A DNA stretch of 64,000 nt, from assembly GCF_000711695.1 (NCBI RefSeq), contig NW_013546924.1:1-64000 (forward strand), read 5' to 3'. The translations under genes and the position numbers were made by a program. The notes below the pieces were generated by a model, which had not been told where the DNA came from, made no database searches, and saw only the letters and a program-made list of their open reading frames with translations. This document shows positions 54,797 to 64,000 of this stretch, piece after piece. The DNA comes from Tilletiaria anomala UBC 951. Taxonomy: Eukaryota; Basidiomycota; Exobasidiomycetes; Georgefischeriales; Tilletiariaceae. Position 1 is the stretch's first letter, and each line of letters starts with the position of its first letter.

Positions 54797-55816
54797 TCAA
54801 GCCTCAGTGAGCTCACGGAGACGACGGATCGTGCTGGAGAGCATGGAATCACATGGAGACGAGTCAGCATATGGACACCAAGATGAGGTGGAAGACAAGA
54901 TGGTGTCACGCGACCAGAACGATATAGGGAGCCTGCTCCCACAGAGTAACAGCTAATCATGCATATGGAAGCTTGAGCACCCATGAATGGGAAGCCTCCT
55001 CCAACCGCTTCCGTCTGCGTATCGACGCTGCGATCCTTCCACATCTTTTAGAGAGGCCAACTCACCTCCTGACAGTCGCCGCCGCAGTAGTGCTCAGGGT
55101 CCATGCGCCACCAGCAATGACTTTCTTGCAAGCCCGGCACTCCCAGATGCCAACAGCCTTTCTCTTGACGGTGTCCTTGCCGCAGAAGGTGCAAGTGTAC
55201 CGCGAGTGCTGCGAGATTTCGATCTTCTTGACCTGACGACGCAGGGAAGAACCGTAACGGGTTCCGTACTTTCCGGTGATACCGACCTTGGCTGTGCGTT
55301 TCGACTGCAAGCAGGACAAGCGTTGCGGAAGGGGTCAGTTTCTGCTTGCATATTGCCTCCAGTTCCCGCAAAGAATGTTGCGGGGTTGCGATCTTGACTG
55401 GTCGACCACAGGCGCAGAGTCCCGAGACCCTCTCTCAGGCCCATCCAAATGTGTGCTCCCAAGGCCCAAATAGCCGCCGTACATGCTAAACCTTGCCTAT
55501 CCTTTGTCGAATACAGCCAGTCCCACAACGTTGCCTTCCACTTCCCGCCCAACCCCAGTCAAAGATCAAATCTTTAGAGGCCAGCTCCCAGAAAGCCCGG
55601 CTTCGGCTTCCAGAGGTGAGCAGACGTAGTTTGAGCTCATCTTCGGCTTCTGATTACCCTTCCACTCCAGCGAAAAATGCAAACGCATTCGATTCACTCC
55701 TTCTTCCGGCCATTACCAGCCCCTTCCCCTTCAATATCTTCTGCTCCTTTCTCCAGCCTTGATCCGAGCCAGCACAGCGATGCAGCCTGAGTGCTCGCAA
55801 TAGCAGCACTTACCAT
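54797..55816 (-). CDS. RPL43: 60S ribosomal protein L43 (eL43, L37Ae)
   Basis: This is a zinc-ribbon protein of the large ribosomal subunit. The three coding exons are 55816-55814 (just the ATG), 55304-55066 and 54833-54797, giving 92 aa, the family length. The body is [17 protein letters not shown], then the zinc ribbon CTFCGK and [22 protein letters not shown] and the C-terminus [11 protein letters not shown]. Intron 1 is 509 nt and begins gtaagt directly after ATG. This arrangement is common in fungal ribosomal protein genes and often has a regulatory role (family knowledge). No in-frame ATG exists in exon 2, which supports the ATG-only exon. Confidence 0.93.
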
Positions 55817-56409
55817 CTTGCCTATATGTCCCTGCTTGCCTACAACGCGCTTGACAAGATGAGATCAAGACGAGATCAAGATGATGCAGTTCAATGTCAA
55901 CTTTGAAGATGGCAGAGACGCGTTGCAGACTGAGGGCACGCTTGACACACTCTCGCTGGCGTGTGGTGTGGTGCGGAGTGGCAGGCCTGGCAGCAGCGGG
56001 CGAGCGAGTGACGGCGGACGAGCTGTTTGCTGCTTGCACCGAGTGGGCTGAATAAATTTCCACCCGCAGGCCGCAGCAGCCTGGCCGGTCTCAGGCAATT
56101 CACCGCTGAGGCACTTCCGAGTCCCGAGAGCTGCCCGCTTTCCGCCCATCCTGGCTCCTGCCCGCCCGTTGTTTCCGATCCGCTTCGACGCCTGAGGGCT
56201 CGACATCGTTAGCCAGGTCGCGCTATATGTGCCAAAGAGAGCTGGGAATACTAGTCTTAAACTCTTGGGCGTCCAAGACGCATGTAATTCCATCTGTCTC
56301 TGCACATTGTTTCACCGATTGACTCGAGAGAATCTTGCAACTAGCTAGGCGCACCTGGCGCCTCAAAGCAGCCAAACGTCTGCATCTCCCGATCGTGCTC
56401 TTGCAAAAG
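55817..56409. promoter_or_regulatory. Shared divergent promoter region RPL43/isochorismatase
   Basis: This 593-bp gap lies between divergent start codons. No ORF of note was found. It should hold the strong ribosomal-protein promoter. Confidence 0.4.
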
Positions 56410-57741
56410 ATGGCGGCGACAGCAGCGAGGATCGCTCGGATCAGGCCGAACAACACGGCCGTCTTCGTATGTGACATGCAGGAGAGAGTGAGTCGCCTGA
56501 ACCGGGATGCCCCGTGTCATACCTGCAACACATATGAAGCTAATGACCGACGTTTGTCATCCCATAGTTCAGGTACGCTTCATCGATGCCAATACTGTTT
56601 TTGTCTCTCCAGCATGTCCGATGAGCTAACCTAATTTTTCAATTATCGTTCCGTCGCCCGTTTCACTCTTCACTTGGCCATGCAGATCTGCTATCTGGAA
56701 CTTTGATCATGTCACAAGCGCAGGTGTGAAGCTGCTCAAAGCGGCCAAGGTGCTGGAGTTACCCGTCTACACCACCGAGCAGAATCCTAAAGGTGAGGTA
56801 GTGGTGCCTTCCGGCTATCACCAAGGTTCAGCACGCCCTTTGAGGGGAATGCCTGCACCCATGACCTAACCTACCCACCTTTTCCCCTCTGCAGCGCTTG
56901 GCGCGACCGTCGCGCCGCTAGCGAACCTCATCTCGGAGCTACCTCCGGAGCTTGGCGGCGACCCGTCGCCTCAGTTTCACCCGAAGACGCGCTTCAGCAT
57001 GGTATTGGCTGACGGTTCAACTGAGAAGTGGCTGAAGGCAGCCAAGGCGGATGGGGGAATCAAGGATGTCATTATCTTTGGTATCGGTACGTAGCTGATG
57101 CGCTATTATGCGCACATAGCTGAGCGTATGACTTGTTAGCAGGCGAATTTCTAACATCTGTCTGACACCCCCTTCATCGACCGTTCCGCAGAATCCCACG
57201 TGTGCGTGCTGCAGACAACTCTAGATCTCCTCGAGAAGGGGTACGGTGTCCACGTGCTCGCAGATGGCGTCAGCAGCTGCAACCAGGCAGAGATCAGCAT
57301 TGCTATCGCTGTGAGTCGGCTGTGCGGTTTAATGTACACAGCATGGCGGCGAAGTGCTGACGGGAATTGCGTCTGATCACTCTCTTTCTCACAAATGACG
57401 CTGGTGGTAGCGCATGCGTGATGCTGGCGCTACAATCATGACCAGTGAGAGCGTTCTCTTCCAACTCCTAGGTGCGTTTTGCAGTGCTCACCATCCAGAG
57501 AGTTCCATCTCACGGCCCCTTTGTCTTGCTCCCTCTTTCCCCCTCTGACCCTCTCAGTGGACGCGGTGCATCCAAAGTTCAAGGCCATCAGCGCACTGAT
57601 CGTGAGCATCCAATCGCAATGAGCAGTCGCCGGTGTGACTGTGAGAGCCCATGCTGATATGTTCCTTCTCTCGGCTCTCACCAGAAAGAGGAAAAAGAAA
57701 CCACCAAGAATGTCGTGTCTGCGCTACTCGCCAAGTACTAG
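56410..57741 (+). CDS. Isochorismatase-family cysteine hydrolase
   Basis: It belongs to the alpha/beta-fold family with an Asp-Lys-Cys triad; the substrate is not predictable, and the group resembles eukaryotic ISOC1/2. The eight exons are 56410-56487, 56568-56572 (5 nt), 56686-56792, 56895-57086, 57192-57310, 57411-57471, 57558-57601 and 57685-57741, giving 220 aa. The catalytic Asp is in [10 protein letters not shown], Lys in TTEQNPKALG and Cys in [16 protein letters not shown]. The motif SAIWNFDHV follows the micro-exon, and [14 protein letters not shown] lies near the end. The 5-nt exon TTCAG is required to join MQER to FRSAIW as in homologues; every junction is GT-AG and in frame. Confidence 0.88.
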
Positions 57742-58145
57742 GTCGTATGCGCATGCATATGCGTGCGTACGTCCTCATGCTTGAAGCAGACGCCCACTCT
57801 TAACCCCACCTCAGGGAGTAGGGCTGCGCATTGCAGGTCATGCAGGTTTAGATAATACAACAGGCATTCCGAAAAGGGGAAGGAGAGGCGTCACAAGAGT
57901 GGTAGAAGAAAGCAGCCAGCCGTGCTCACTGTGAGCAACCATCTGACGGCCCGTGTCTCGAATTGCAGTCGAAAAATCCATCAGGGCAGAATGACATAGT
58001 TGAAAAACACAAATCTGCGCGAGGCTGCAGAGGTCGGGAGGATTAGACTGGTGGAGCTGGGAAGTGGGAGTTTGAACGGTTGCACATTGGAGGGAGACTT
58101 GGGAAAAACGATGTGCGCGCATCGCCGACTTCAGTGTGGTGATAA
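57742..58145. other. Convergent 3' region isochorismatase/MARVEL
   Basis: These 404 bp lie between facing stops, with no ORF of note. Confidence 0.4.
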
Positions 58146-58922
58146 TCATTGGAGCCTGGTCTGGTAGCTATTGTATCCGACCTCCTCGAGCGGCGTACCC
58201 TGCGGCTGCGGTCTGCTGATAGATCCGAGCTTGTTGGCCGAAGCGGGTGAGCTCTCGGTGATGTAAGATCTGCGCCAGGGGCGCGAGCCGGGGACGATGT
58301 CGTTGCGCTTCCAGTAGTAGAGCCCTGCGGCGATGACGTTGGCGATGGTGACGACCCAGCCAATCCAAGAGAAGGCGAGCGTGGCGTTACCAAGCGCGCA
58401 GGGGATGCCAAAGTAGGACAACTTGCCGCCGCAGGGGAGCTCTCCCTGCGTGCCGGAGAGCGCAGCGGCGGCGGTGAGCCAGAGGAACGAGTATGTGACG
58501 GCGATGACGAGCCAGGCGAGCGACGACGCGAGCATCGCGACATCGTGCCCAATCAGCGGGAAGGCGACGGCGGCGGTGAAGAAAGTGACAAAGGCGACAA
58601 AAGCGAGGTAGCCAGACGCGCCGCGTGGGCTGATGATCGAAATCGGCCCCACGAACAAATCTTGCTCCGCTGAATTCCACTTGGCAGCGTTTGCGGCGGC
58701 TAGGCACCCTGTCAGCAGTCCCAGCAAGCCGAGGCCTATCATGATGATCACCGCTGCGATAGGTGTAAAGTGAGACCAGATCGCCAGAGAAAGGGTAAAG
58801 GAAAATAATGGGAAATTTTCCGCCGGCCAGATAAGAGCGAGTGTCAGCTCGATGTGCGTAATTTGCCGCCGGCCAGAGGGATGCACAAGCAGGCAAGCAA
58901 GCGAGGCTGAGGAACGCACCAT
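58146..58922 (-). CDS. MARVEL-domain membrane protein
   Basis: MARVEL proteins are four-pass membrane proteins that organise membrane domains; fungal members include eisosome-associated Nce102-like proteins. The single open frame from ATG 58922 gives 258 aa. The hydrophobic segments are IAAVIIMIGLGLLGLLTG, LAFVAFVTFFTAAVAF, LASSLAWLVIAVTYSFLW and FSWIGWVVTIANVIAAG, plus a weaker first one (FPLFSFTLSLAIW). The cytosolic tail is polar (RPWRRSYITESSPA). The N-terminus is uncertain: an upstream ATG at 58952 followed by MFDNGRPGRKN and a possible intron would give a different start. Confidence 0.7.
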   Translation of the reverse strand: MVRSSASLACLLVHPSGRRQITHIELTLALIWPAENFPLFSFTLSLAIWSHFTPIAAVIIMIGLGLLGLLTGCLAAANAAKWNSAEQDLFVGPISIISPRGASGYLAFVAFVTFFTAAVAFPLIGHDVAMLASSLAWLVIAVTYSFLWLTAAAALSGTQGELPCGGKLSYFGIPCALGNATLAFSWIGWVVTIANVIAAGLYYWKRNDIVPGSRPWRRSYITESSPASANKLGSISRPQPQGTPLEEVGYNSYQTRLQ

Positions 58923-61429
58923 TTTTGCGACCTGGTCGCCCGTTGTCAAACATGTTTGTTTGCGTCCCGTTTGCGCGACGGTCGTGTATCGATGGTTGGG
59001 CAGGTGACTTGTCAGAGATCCGGGAGGACGCGAGCGGAGCCGTCGCAGTGGGCTGGTGGTCGTGAGAGTCAGATGGCCGAATGGCAGATGGAGTCAAGGC
59101 GCTTGTGGGGTGTTTCCCCGGTGATGCGGCCGTGGGGGTGGCAACGAGTGAATGGACGACTGGGGGATGGGACAGACTGGTGACGAGGGTGAGGACGAGA
59201 AAGCGAAGGAGATTGGAGAAGCTGACAAAGTTGAAAGGACGGGACAACCACCAGTTGAATTATGTCCCAGTGGAGCAATAGGGACTGGCCACTTGTTTTG
59301 TGTTGCTTTTCCAAATTGGGACAAGATGCGATGGGACGCCGAAGATTGACTGGCACGACGAGCGGCGTATATTATATAATATCTAGCAGGATTGCGCTCT
59401 GTGTTCTCACGGGGACAACTCGGACGTATTTTTTTTCCCTTCTTTCCTTCTTTCATTCTTTCCTTCTTTCATTCTTTCCTTCTTTCCTTCTTTTTCGCCA
59501 CAGGGAGCCAACGTCAGAGAGCTGGAACTGCTGTAAACGATGAAAACACGGCGAGAGGCCAGTGGCAGCGGGAGCCAAGTTTGTGGCTGTGCAGGGTTGT
59601 GCTGGTGAACGCACCAGGCTTGGGCCTCGAAACTCGATCAAACTCGCGTCCAAAAGCGTATCATCTCGCTGTACGCGACAAGCTGACGACGATCATGAAG
59701 CCCTTACGACTGCCATCATGACCAGCTCTTTGCTTGCCCGTTGAGTTGAGGTCACGTGCCTTCGCACAACATTTCCACGCGCACGAGAACCGGAGAAGTG
59801 TGTGATATGTGACCTATGTTTTCCGCTTTCACTCGGTCTGGACTCTCCTATGCTGTTCAGCGTTCCAATTCCCAACCTTTTCACAACTCCTGCACCCATC
59901 TGAGCCGCATGGGCAATGGTTAAGTTGAGACTGCAGGGCGTGGGTTTATTTCAGCAGAACACAGAGGCTCAATGGATGCAAACGAGGTCGAGATTTGGAA
60001 TAGGAGAGTAAGAGAGGACCAATGGCGATGAGCCGACCCCAGAGTCGCACTGTTATCCCCGGGATTCGACGACCAGTTGGACATTCCGAACCCTGACTCC
60101 GTAGGTGCGAGGTCACAGCAAAAGCAAAGGTTATCCGGAACGGATCAGAGATGGCCAACGTGCGGGAGGGTCAGAGTGAAAGATTGGATGAGCAAATTGA
60201 AGGGGGAGGAGGGGGAGGGTAACATCAGGCATGGAGGAAGAATGGATGTCTGAGCATATGGGAAGGGTATGTGCTGTTTGCGGATGCGGCCAGCAGCGAG
60301 TGGCAGGGCTGGGAAGTTCAGAGAAGCGAACTGCCGGACCGGGCAGCTTTGGAGCGATGACGTGTTCATCAAAAGGCAGCGAAAAGCAGATCGCAAGAAA
60401 GCGCCAGAGATAACCTATCGAGCGGTGCCAAAATGAGAACGGCGGCGAAGGCGGATCCAGAATGGACGGACACAGTGTGAGAAGCGGGTACCTCAAAACA
60501 CGACCAATCTGCGCCACTTCCGATGGAATTACGAGTAGACGGACAGGGTCAGGAGCCAAAGCAAGTAGATATTCTGGTAGAAAAGGATCAAAAGTACAGA
60601 TTCCGCAAGCGACCGAGATGGTCGAGTGCTGGAAAGAAAGGGATGGCACCTGGGCTGAATGTGCTAGGTAAAATCAATTTGGGGTGTGCCGAACTTAAGC
60701 CGTATATATATATATATATATATATACATAGTGACAGGAGTTTGGTCTGGTCCGCGGGGTACGCGCGGACCACACGCGTTGCAGGCTGTGCTCCCATGCC
60801 GCAGCTAGCCAGCGAGAGTTGAAAGCCAAGAAGGAGAGCTCAACTCACGAGACGGATGAAAGCATTGGTTGGCCCCAGGGGGAAGCAAATGTATCATACA
60901 CCCTGTAGAGAGAGCATCGATCGTAGGCATCGAGCTGCGTTTGCCCTGCACCGACTGCTTCCCTCACAAAGGTTTCGAGTCAGAGCAAGCCACTCCTTCC
61001 GTGACTTTCGTCTTGTCCGTCCCACTACTCTCCAAGCGAGTCGAGTGGCACACCAAGTGTGCGAGGCGGTGTCTGACGAGTCGCGAGCCCACCTGGTTAT
61101 ACAACCTGTGACATCTGCACCGCCCGTTCACAGGTAGCCGCGGCTTAGAGCATAGCACTCGGCTCTACACTGTCGTCTGCAACGACCACGACAAATTTGA
61201 ACATCACGACAAGCCAAGGCGGCGCTTTCCCACCATCACCCCCCCCCGCCCCCCGCGGAGCATTCTCTTCTAGCAACTCCGTCCTTCTGTTCGTCGGCGC
61301 CATGCTGCATGCGCCGCCCCACCCCGAGCCGCAGCACACGTAGAGCGCACTTACGTCCTGAGAGGGCCCATTGGCGAGCGTCAGCTATCAGCGCTCAGGT
61401 GTGAGGGGTTAGCCTAGCCTGGGCCCAGC
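58923..61429. other. Long intergenic region with microsatellites
   Basis: This is a 2.5-kb divergent gap with no supportable gene. It holds a pyrimidine-rich (TTCYT)n tract at about 59437-59492, a (TA)n run at about 60703-60726 and a C/G run near 61240-61256. The right half should be the promoter and 5' UTR of the Ser-rich gene at 61430. Confidence 0.45.
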
Positions 61430-64000
61430 ATGGCTGCCAAGCAGCGCGCCGCGTTTGCTTTCTGGCAAGAAAAGGAGCAGAAAGGCACTGTTTCCGTTGC
61501 TGCTGCTGCAAGTGGAAAAGGGGGTGTTGACGGTGTTGCTGGTGGCAGGAGAACAACACGCAAGCTGTCTGAGGCAACGAGCAGCGAAGATCCTGCGGAT
61601 GCGGTCTTGACAGGCACCGTCGCCGGGTCGGGGTCTGGAGCTGGGGCTGCAGCTGGAAGGAGAGCTGGGACCACACCATCGCCGGCGCTAGCCTCGGGAC
61701 GAGCCGACTCGCCAACATCTTCTTCTCCTCCTTTTTCACCATTGCTGGCATCGCCCGCTGTCGCCTCCCTACCGGGCAAGCATGGCGGCAAAGCCAGCCC
61801 GAATCCACAACAGCAGCAAGCCGCGTCGCCAGCTCTTCCCAACAGCGGTGCTGCTGGTCCCACGGTTCTACCGCATCCTGGAGTGCACGCGCGGAACGTC
61901 TCAGGCGCTAGCAACCGCTCTGATGGCTCACACCCCAGCGCTGCCAAGCACCAACAGCAGGACCGGAGCGACGGCATCTTCCCGAACCTTGGGCGCCAGC
62001 GGAAGAGCAGCGCCGCGTCCGACTATGGCCGGGCGTCTGCGAGCACGAGCGGTCCGGCCACATCCGTAGCAGCAGCACTAGCAGGTGCCAGCTCTCCAGA
62101 GACGACGCGTCCACCTCTTGTCGGCAGCAGCGGTAGCGGCGGGGGCCAGCGCTCGCACACGTCGACCAATGCCACCATCACCGAAGGCTCCGATGCCGAC
62201 GCAGCCACCTCATTCAGTCCGGCGTCCGCGTCACCGTGGACGTCGCTTCCACGTTTGACCCGCAAGGCAAGCTCCTCCGCCAATACCACCAGCTCGTCCA
62301 GCTCTTCCGGCCGGATCTGGGGCGCAGCTGCAGTGGGCGCCGCCGTTGCGGCGCCCACGGCCTCGTCGCACGATGATGCGAGCGTGCAAGCAGAGATGGA
62401 GGCAATCAATGCGGTCGATAGGGATGCGGAGCACGGTTCGTCTGGCTATGTTCCTGATGGCAAAGGCAGCGGCGGCGACGAGCGGCGTTCGTCGCGACAG
62501 AGCGCGCGGAGCGGCTCGAGTGGCACCGCGGCGCGCAACCTCTCGTGCGTGCAGCGGAAAGACAGTAAGAGCGACCTGGCCGCCAAGAGTGCGAGCTCGC
62601 ACTCTCACTCGTCGTCGCCGTTGCCCTCGCCCTCGCGGGGTGTGTCGCCAGGAGTGTCGGCGCCTGTGGCGCTGCCACGCTCGTCGCGGCACCGCATCCT
62701 GACGACGGCGGTGCATGCACAGGCCGAGGTCGAGGAGGCACTGTCTCCCGTCTCGCTAGATGCGTATGGACGCCGCTCCTCGTTGAAGTCCCACTTGAGC
62801 ACCGCATCGTCCACCGGCTCCTCCCGCCCGTCGTCGAGCACCCGTCACCTCCACGGCATCCCGGCGTCGTTGCACGAGAAGATGAGCGACCAGGATGAGC
62901 ATAACAGCGTTGGTGACGGCGAAGATGAAGAGCATGGGCAGGGCGAGGGAGAGCAAGAAGATGAGAAGGGGGAGGAGGAGCATCATGCGCTGCTGTACAA
63001 GTCGATGCCTTCGACATCGATCCAACCCAATCAACAACAGCTATCTGGCGCGCCGCCTTCGTCCGCTGCGGTCAGTTGCTTCAGACTTGGTGACAGGCTC
63101 TTGCCGCAGGCGCAGGCTAACACCAGTGCGCTAATTACAACTGCAACTGCAACGTCGCCGACCCTTCCGCAGCGACAGGGGTCGCTCACATCGCTGGAGC
63201 ACCGCATGCCCCAGCTGGGCCTGCCCATCGGCCACGGCGACGGCTTGCAGGCCCGACACAGCTCGGCCACCTCCATCGAGTCGGAGACGCTTAACGGCCT
63301 CGGCGTCACGCTCAATGCGAGTGAGCACGAGGGGCCGGGCGGTCTGCAAGGCGGTACGGGCTCGAAAGCAAGCGACATCGTTACAGTGGGTGACGAAGCA
63401 GATACCTCCGCCTCAGCCTCATCTCGCGTGCCTGGGGAGCGGGCAGCCGATGACCGGATAGGAGAGGACGCCGCAGAGCGGACGCGACGGCGCCGCAAGC
63501 TGTTCGTTGAGGAGGTCAGGCGGAGAAGCGCCAAGCTGCGCGCCGAGCAGACTGGCAATTTCTCCTTTGTCAGCGACATGAGCGCGAAGGCTTCGTTGTT
63601 GATGGATCGTCGGAGCAGTAGCCAGTCCGGTTCTGGTGCTGATGCGAGTGGCGGCAGAAACAGCGGCGGCAACTGGGTGACCTCCCTGGAAGGCAGCAGT
63701 AACTGGATGGAATCAGACTCGGACCACATGGCGCACTCTGACGATTCGCAGGATAATAGAACCAATGGCAACGCCGCTGCCGCTGCCACTGCTGCTGCGC
63801 TCGCCTTGCGTCCGCGCATCATTCCTCAACACTTACGCCCTGCGAAGCAGCCGCGCTCGGTAGCACGTGCGTGCCCCAACAAGAAGGAGGCGAGTGAAGG
63901 CAGCGCGGCAGCTGCGTCCCATCAATCTGTGCAGGATTCATCGGCAGAGGCAGAGTCAAGCGTGGATGAGGACCAATTTGTCGATGCCCTAGACAGCTCC
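61430..64000 (+). CDS. Large Ser/Ala-rich protein of unknown function, 5' part (open at window edge)
   Basis: An uninterrupted frame of 857 codons runs from ATG 61430 to the last base with no stop. The start MAAKQRAAFAFWQEKEQKG is followed by Ser/Ala/Gly/Gln-rich low complexity. A Glu/Asp-rich stretch lies at about residues 483-520. A basic helical block (RTRRRRKLFVEEVRRRSAKL) is at about 684-703 and continues into NFSFVSDMSAKASLLM. Near the edge there is another acidic patch (VDEDQFVDALDSS). No catalytic motif is visible; a conserved domain may lie beyond the window. Antisense ORFs here are GC-rich shadows. Confidence 0.75.
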   Translation, partial: MAAKQRAAFAFWQEKEQKGTVSVAAAASGKGGVDGVAGGRRTTRKLSEATSSEDPADAVLTGTVAGSGSGAGAAAGRRAGTTPSPALASGRADSPTSSSPPFSPLLASPAVASLPGKHGGKASPNPQQQQAASPALPNSGAAGPTVLPHPGVHARNVSGASNRSDGSHPSAAKHQQQDRSDGIFPNLGRQRKSSAASDYGRASASTSGPATSVAAALAGASSPETTRPPLVGSSGSGGGQRSHTSTNATITEGSDADAATSFSPASASPWTSLPRLTRKASSSANTTSSSSSSGRIWGAAAVGAAVAAPTASSHDDASVQAEMEAINAVDRDAEHGSSGYVPDGKGSGGDERRSSRQSARSGSSGTAARNLSCVQRKDSKSDLAAKSASSHSHSSSPLPSPSRGVSPGVSAPVALPRSSRHRILTTAVHAQAEVEEALSPVSLDAYGRRSSLKSHLSTASSTGSSRPSSSTRHLHGIPASLHEKMSDQDEHNSVGDGEDEEHGQGEGEQEDEKGEEEHHALLYKSMPSTSIQPNQQQLSGAPPSSAAVSCFRLGDRLLPQAQANTSALITTATATSPTLPQRQGSLTSLEHRMPQLGLPIGHGDGLQARHSSATSIESETLNGLGVTLNASEHEGPGGLQGGTGSKASDIVTVGDEADTSASASSRVPGERAADDRIGEDAAERTRRRRKLFVEEVRRRSAKLRAEQTGNFSFVSDMSAKASLLMDRRSSSQSGSGADASGGRNSGGNWVTSLEGSSNWMESDSDHMAHSDDSQDNRTNGNAAAAATAAALALRPRIIPQHLRPAKQPRSVARACPNKKEASEGSAAAASHQSVQDSSAEAESSVDEDQFVDALDSS

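Noticed and set aside
59437-59492. Regularly repeated TTCYT tract as a CRISPR or telomere-like array
   Set aside because: It is a simple pyrimidine microsatellite with no spacers and no telomeric unit.

Overview
This window is nuclear DNA of a fungus, most likely a basidiomycete yeast or smut relative (Ustilaginomycotina-like). The evidence is GC-rich coding sequence, many short GT-AG introns (about 50-110 nt), very long Ser-rich proteins, and a full set of eukaryotic housekeeping genes: anaphase-promoting complex, ER membrane complex, IPC synthase, L43 ribosomal protein, cytochrome c and a sirtuin. Species-level placement is inference. I saw no bacterial, viral or LTR-type element, no CRISPR array and no convincing tRNA. 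I did not find a new multi-gene system.

Layout. 1-1940 is bounded by a perfect 95-bp inverted repeat and looks like a non-autonomous DNA transposon or foldback element cut by the window edge. 1941-4464 is non-coding. 4465-14338 holds Apc4 (-), Phs1 dehydratase (+), an Rdx/SelW-like CxxC protein (-) and an Hst-type sirtuin (+). 14530-15960 is a decayed DHH phosphoesterase gene (-). 16650-28195 holds ETF alpha (+), an Mdm35-like protein (-), cytochrome c (+), a PSD2-type phosphatidylserine decarboxylase (-) and a ketopantoate-reductase-like protein (-). 28794-38446 holds NADH-cytochrome b5 reductase (+) and a ~2,200-residue Ser-rich protein (+). 38727-41100 is a decayed acetoacetyl-CoA synthetase (-), then Lys1 (+), then a decayed pyridoxal-reductase-type aldo-keto reductase (-, 43489-44500). 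45438-58922 holds Cfd1 (+), a BTB protein (-), Emc4 (+), an unknown 466-aa protein (-), Aur1 (+), L43 (-), an isochorismatase-family hydrolase (+) and a MARVEL-domain protein (-). 61430 to the right edge is an open-ended Ser-rich ORF (+).

How the genes relate. They are mostly independent housekeeping genes whose strands alternate almost perfectly, giving pairs of shared promoters and facing 3' ends. Several act in mitochondria or on lipids (ETF alpha, Mdm35, cytochrome c, PSD2, Cbr1, Phs1, Aur1), but nothing shows they form a regulated cluster.

Most notable. (1) Three host metabolic genes have decayed while their neighbours are intact. (2) There is an unusual density of micro-exons: 5, 13, 14, 17 and 18 nt, plus an L43 coding exon that is only the ATG. 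(3) An Mdm35-like protein has its two CX9C motifs split by a 100-residue Ser-rich insert. (4) The giant Ser-rich gene shows an apparent one-base frame problem at an A5 run. Intron-exon models were worked out by hand from splice consensus and family conservation; none is transcript-verified.
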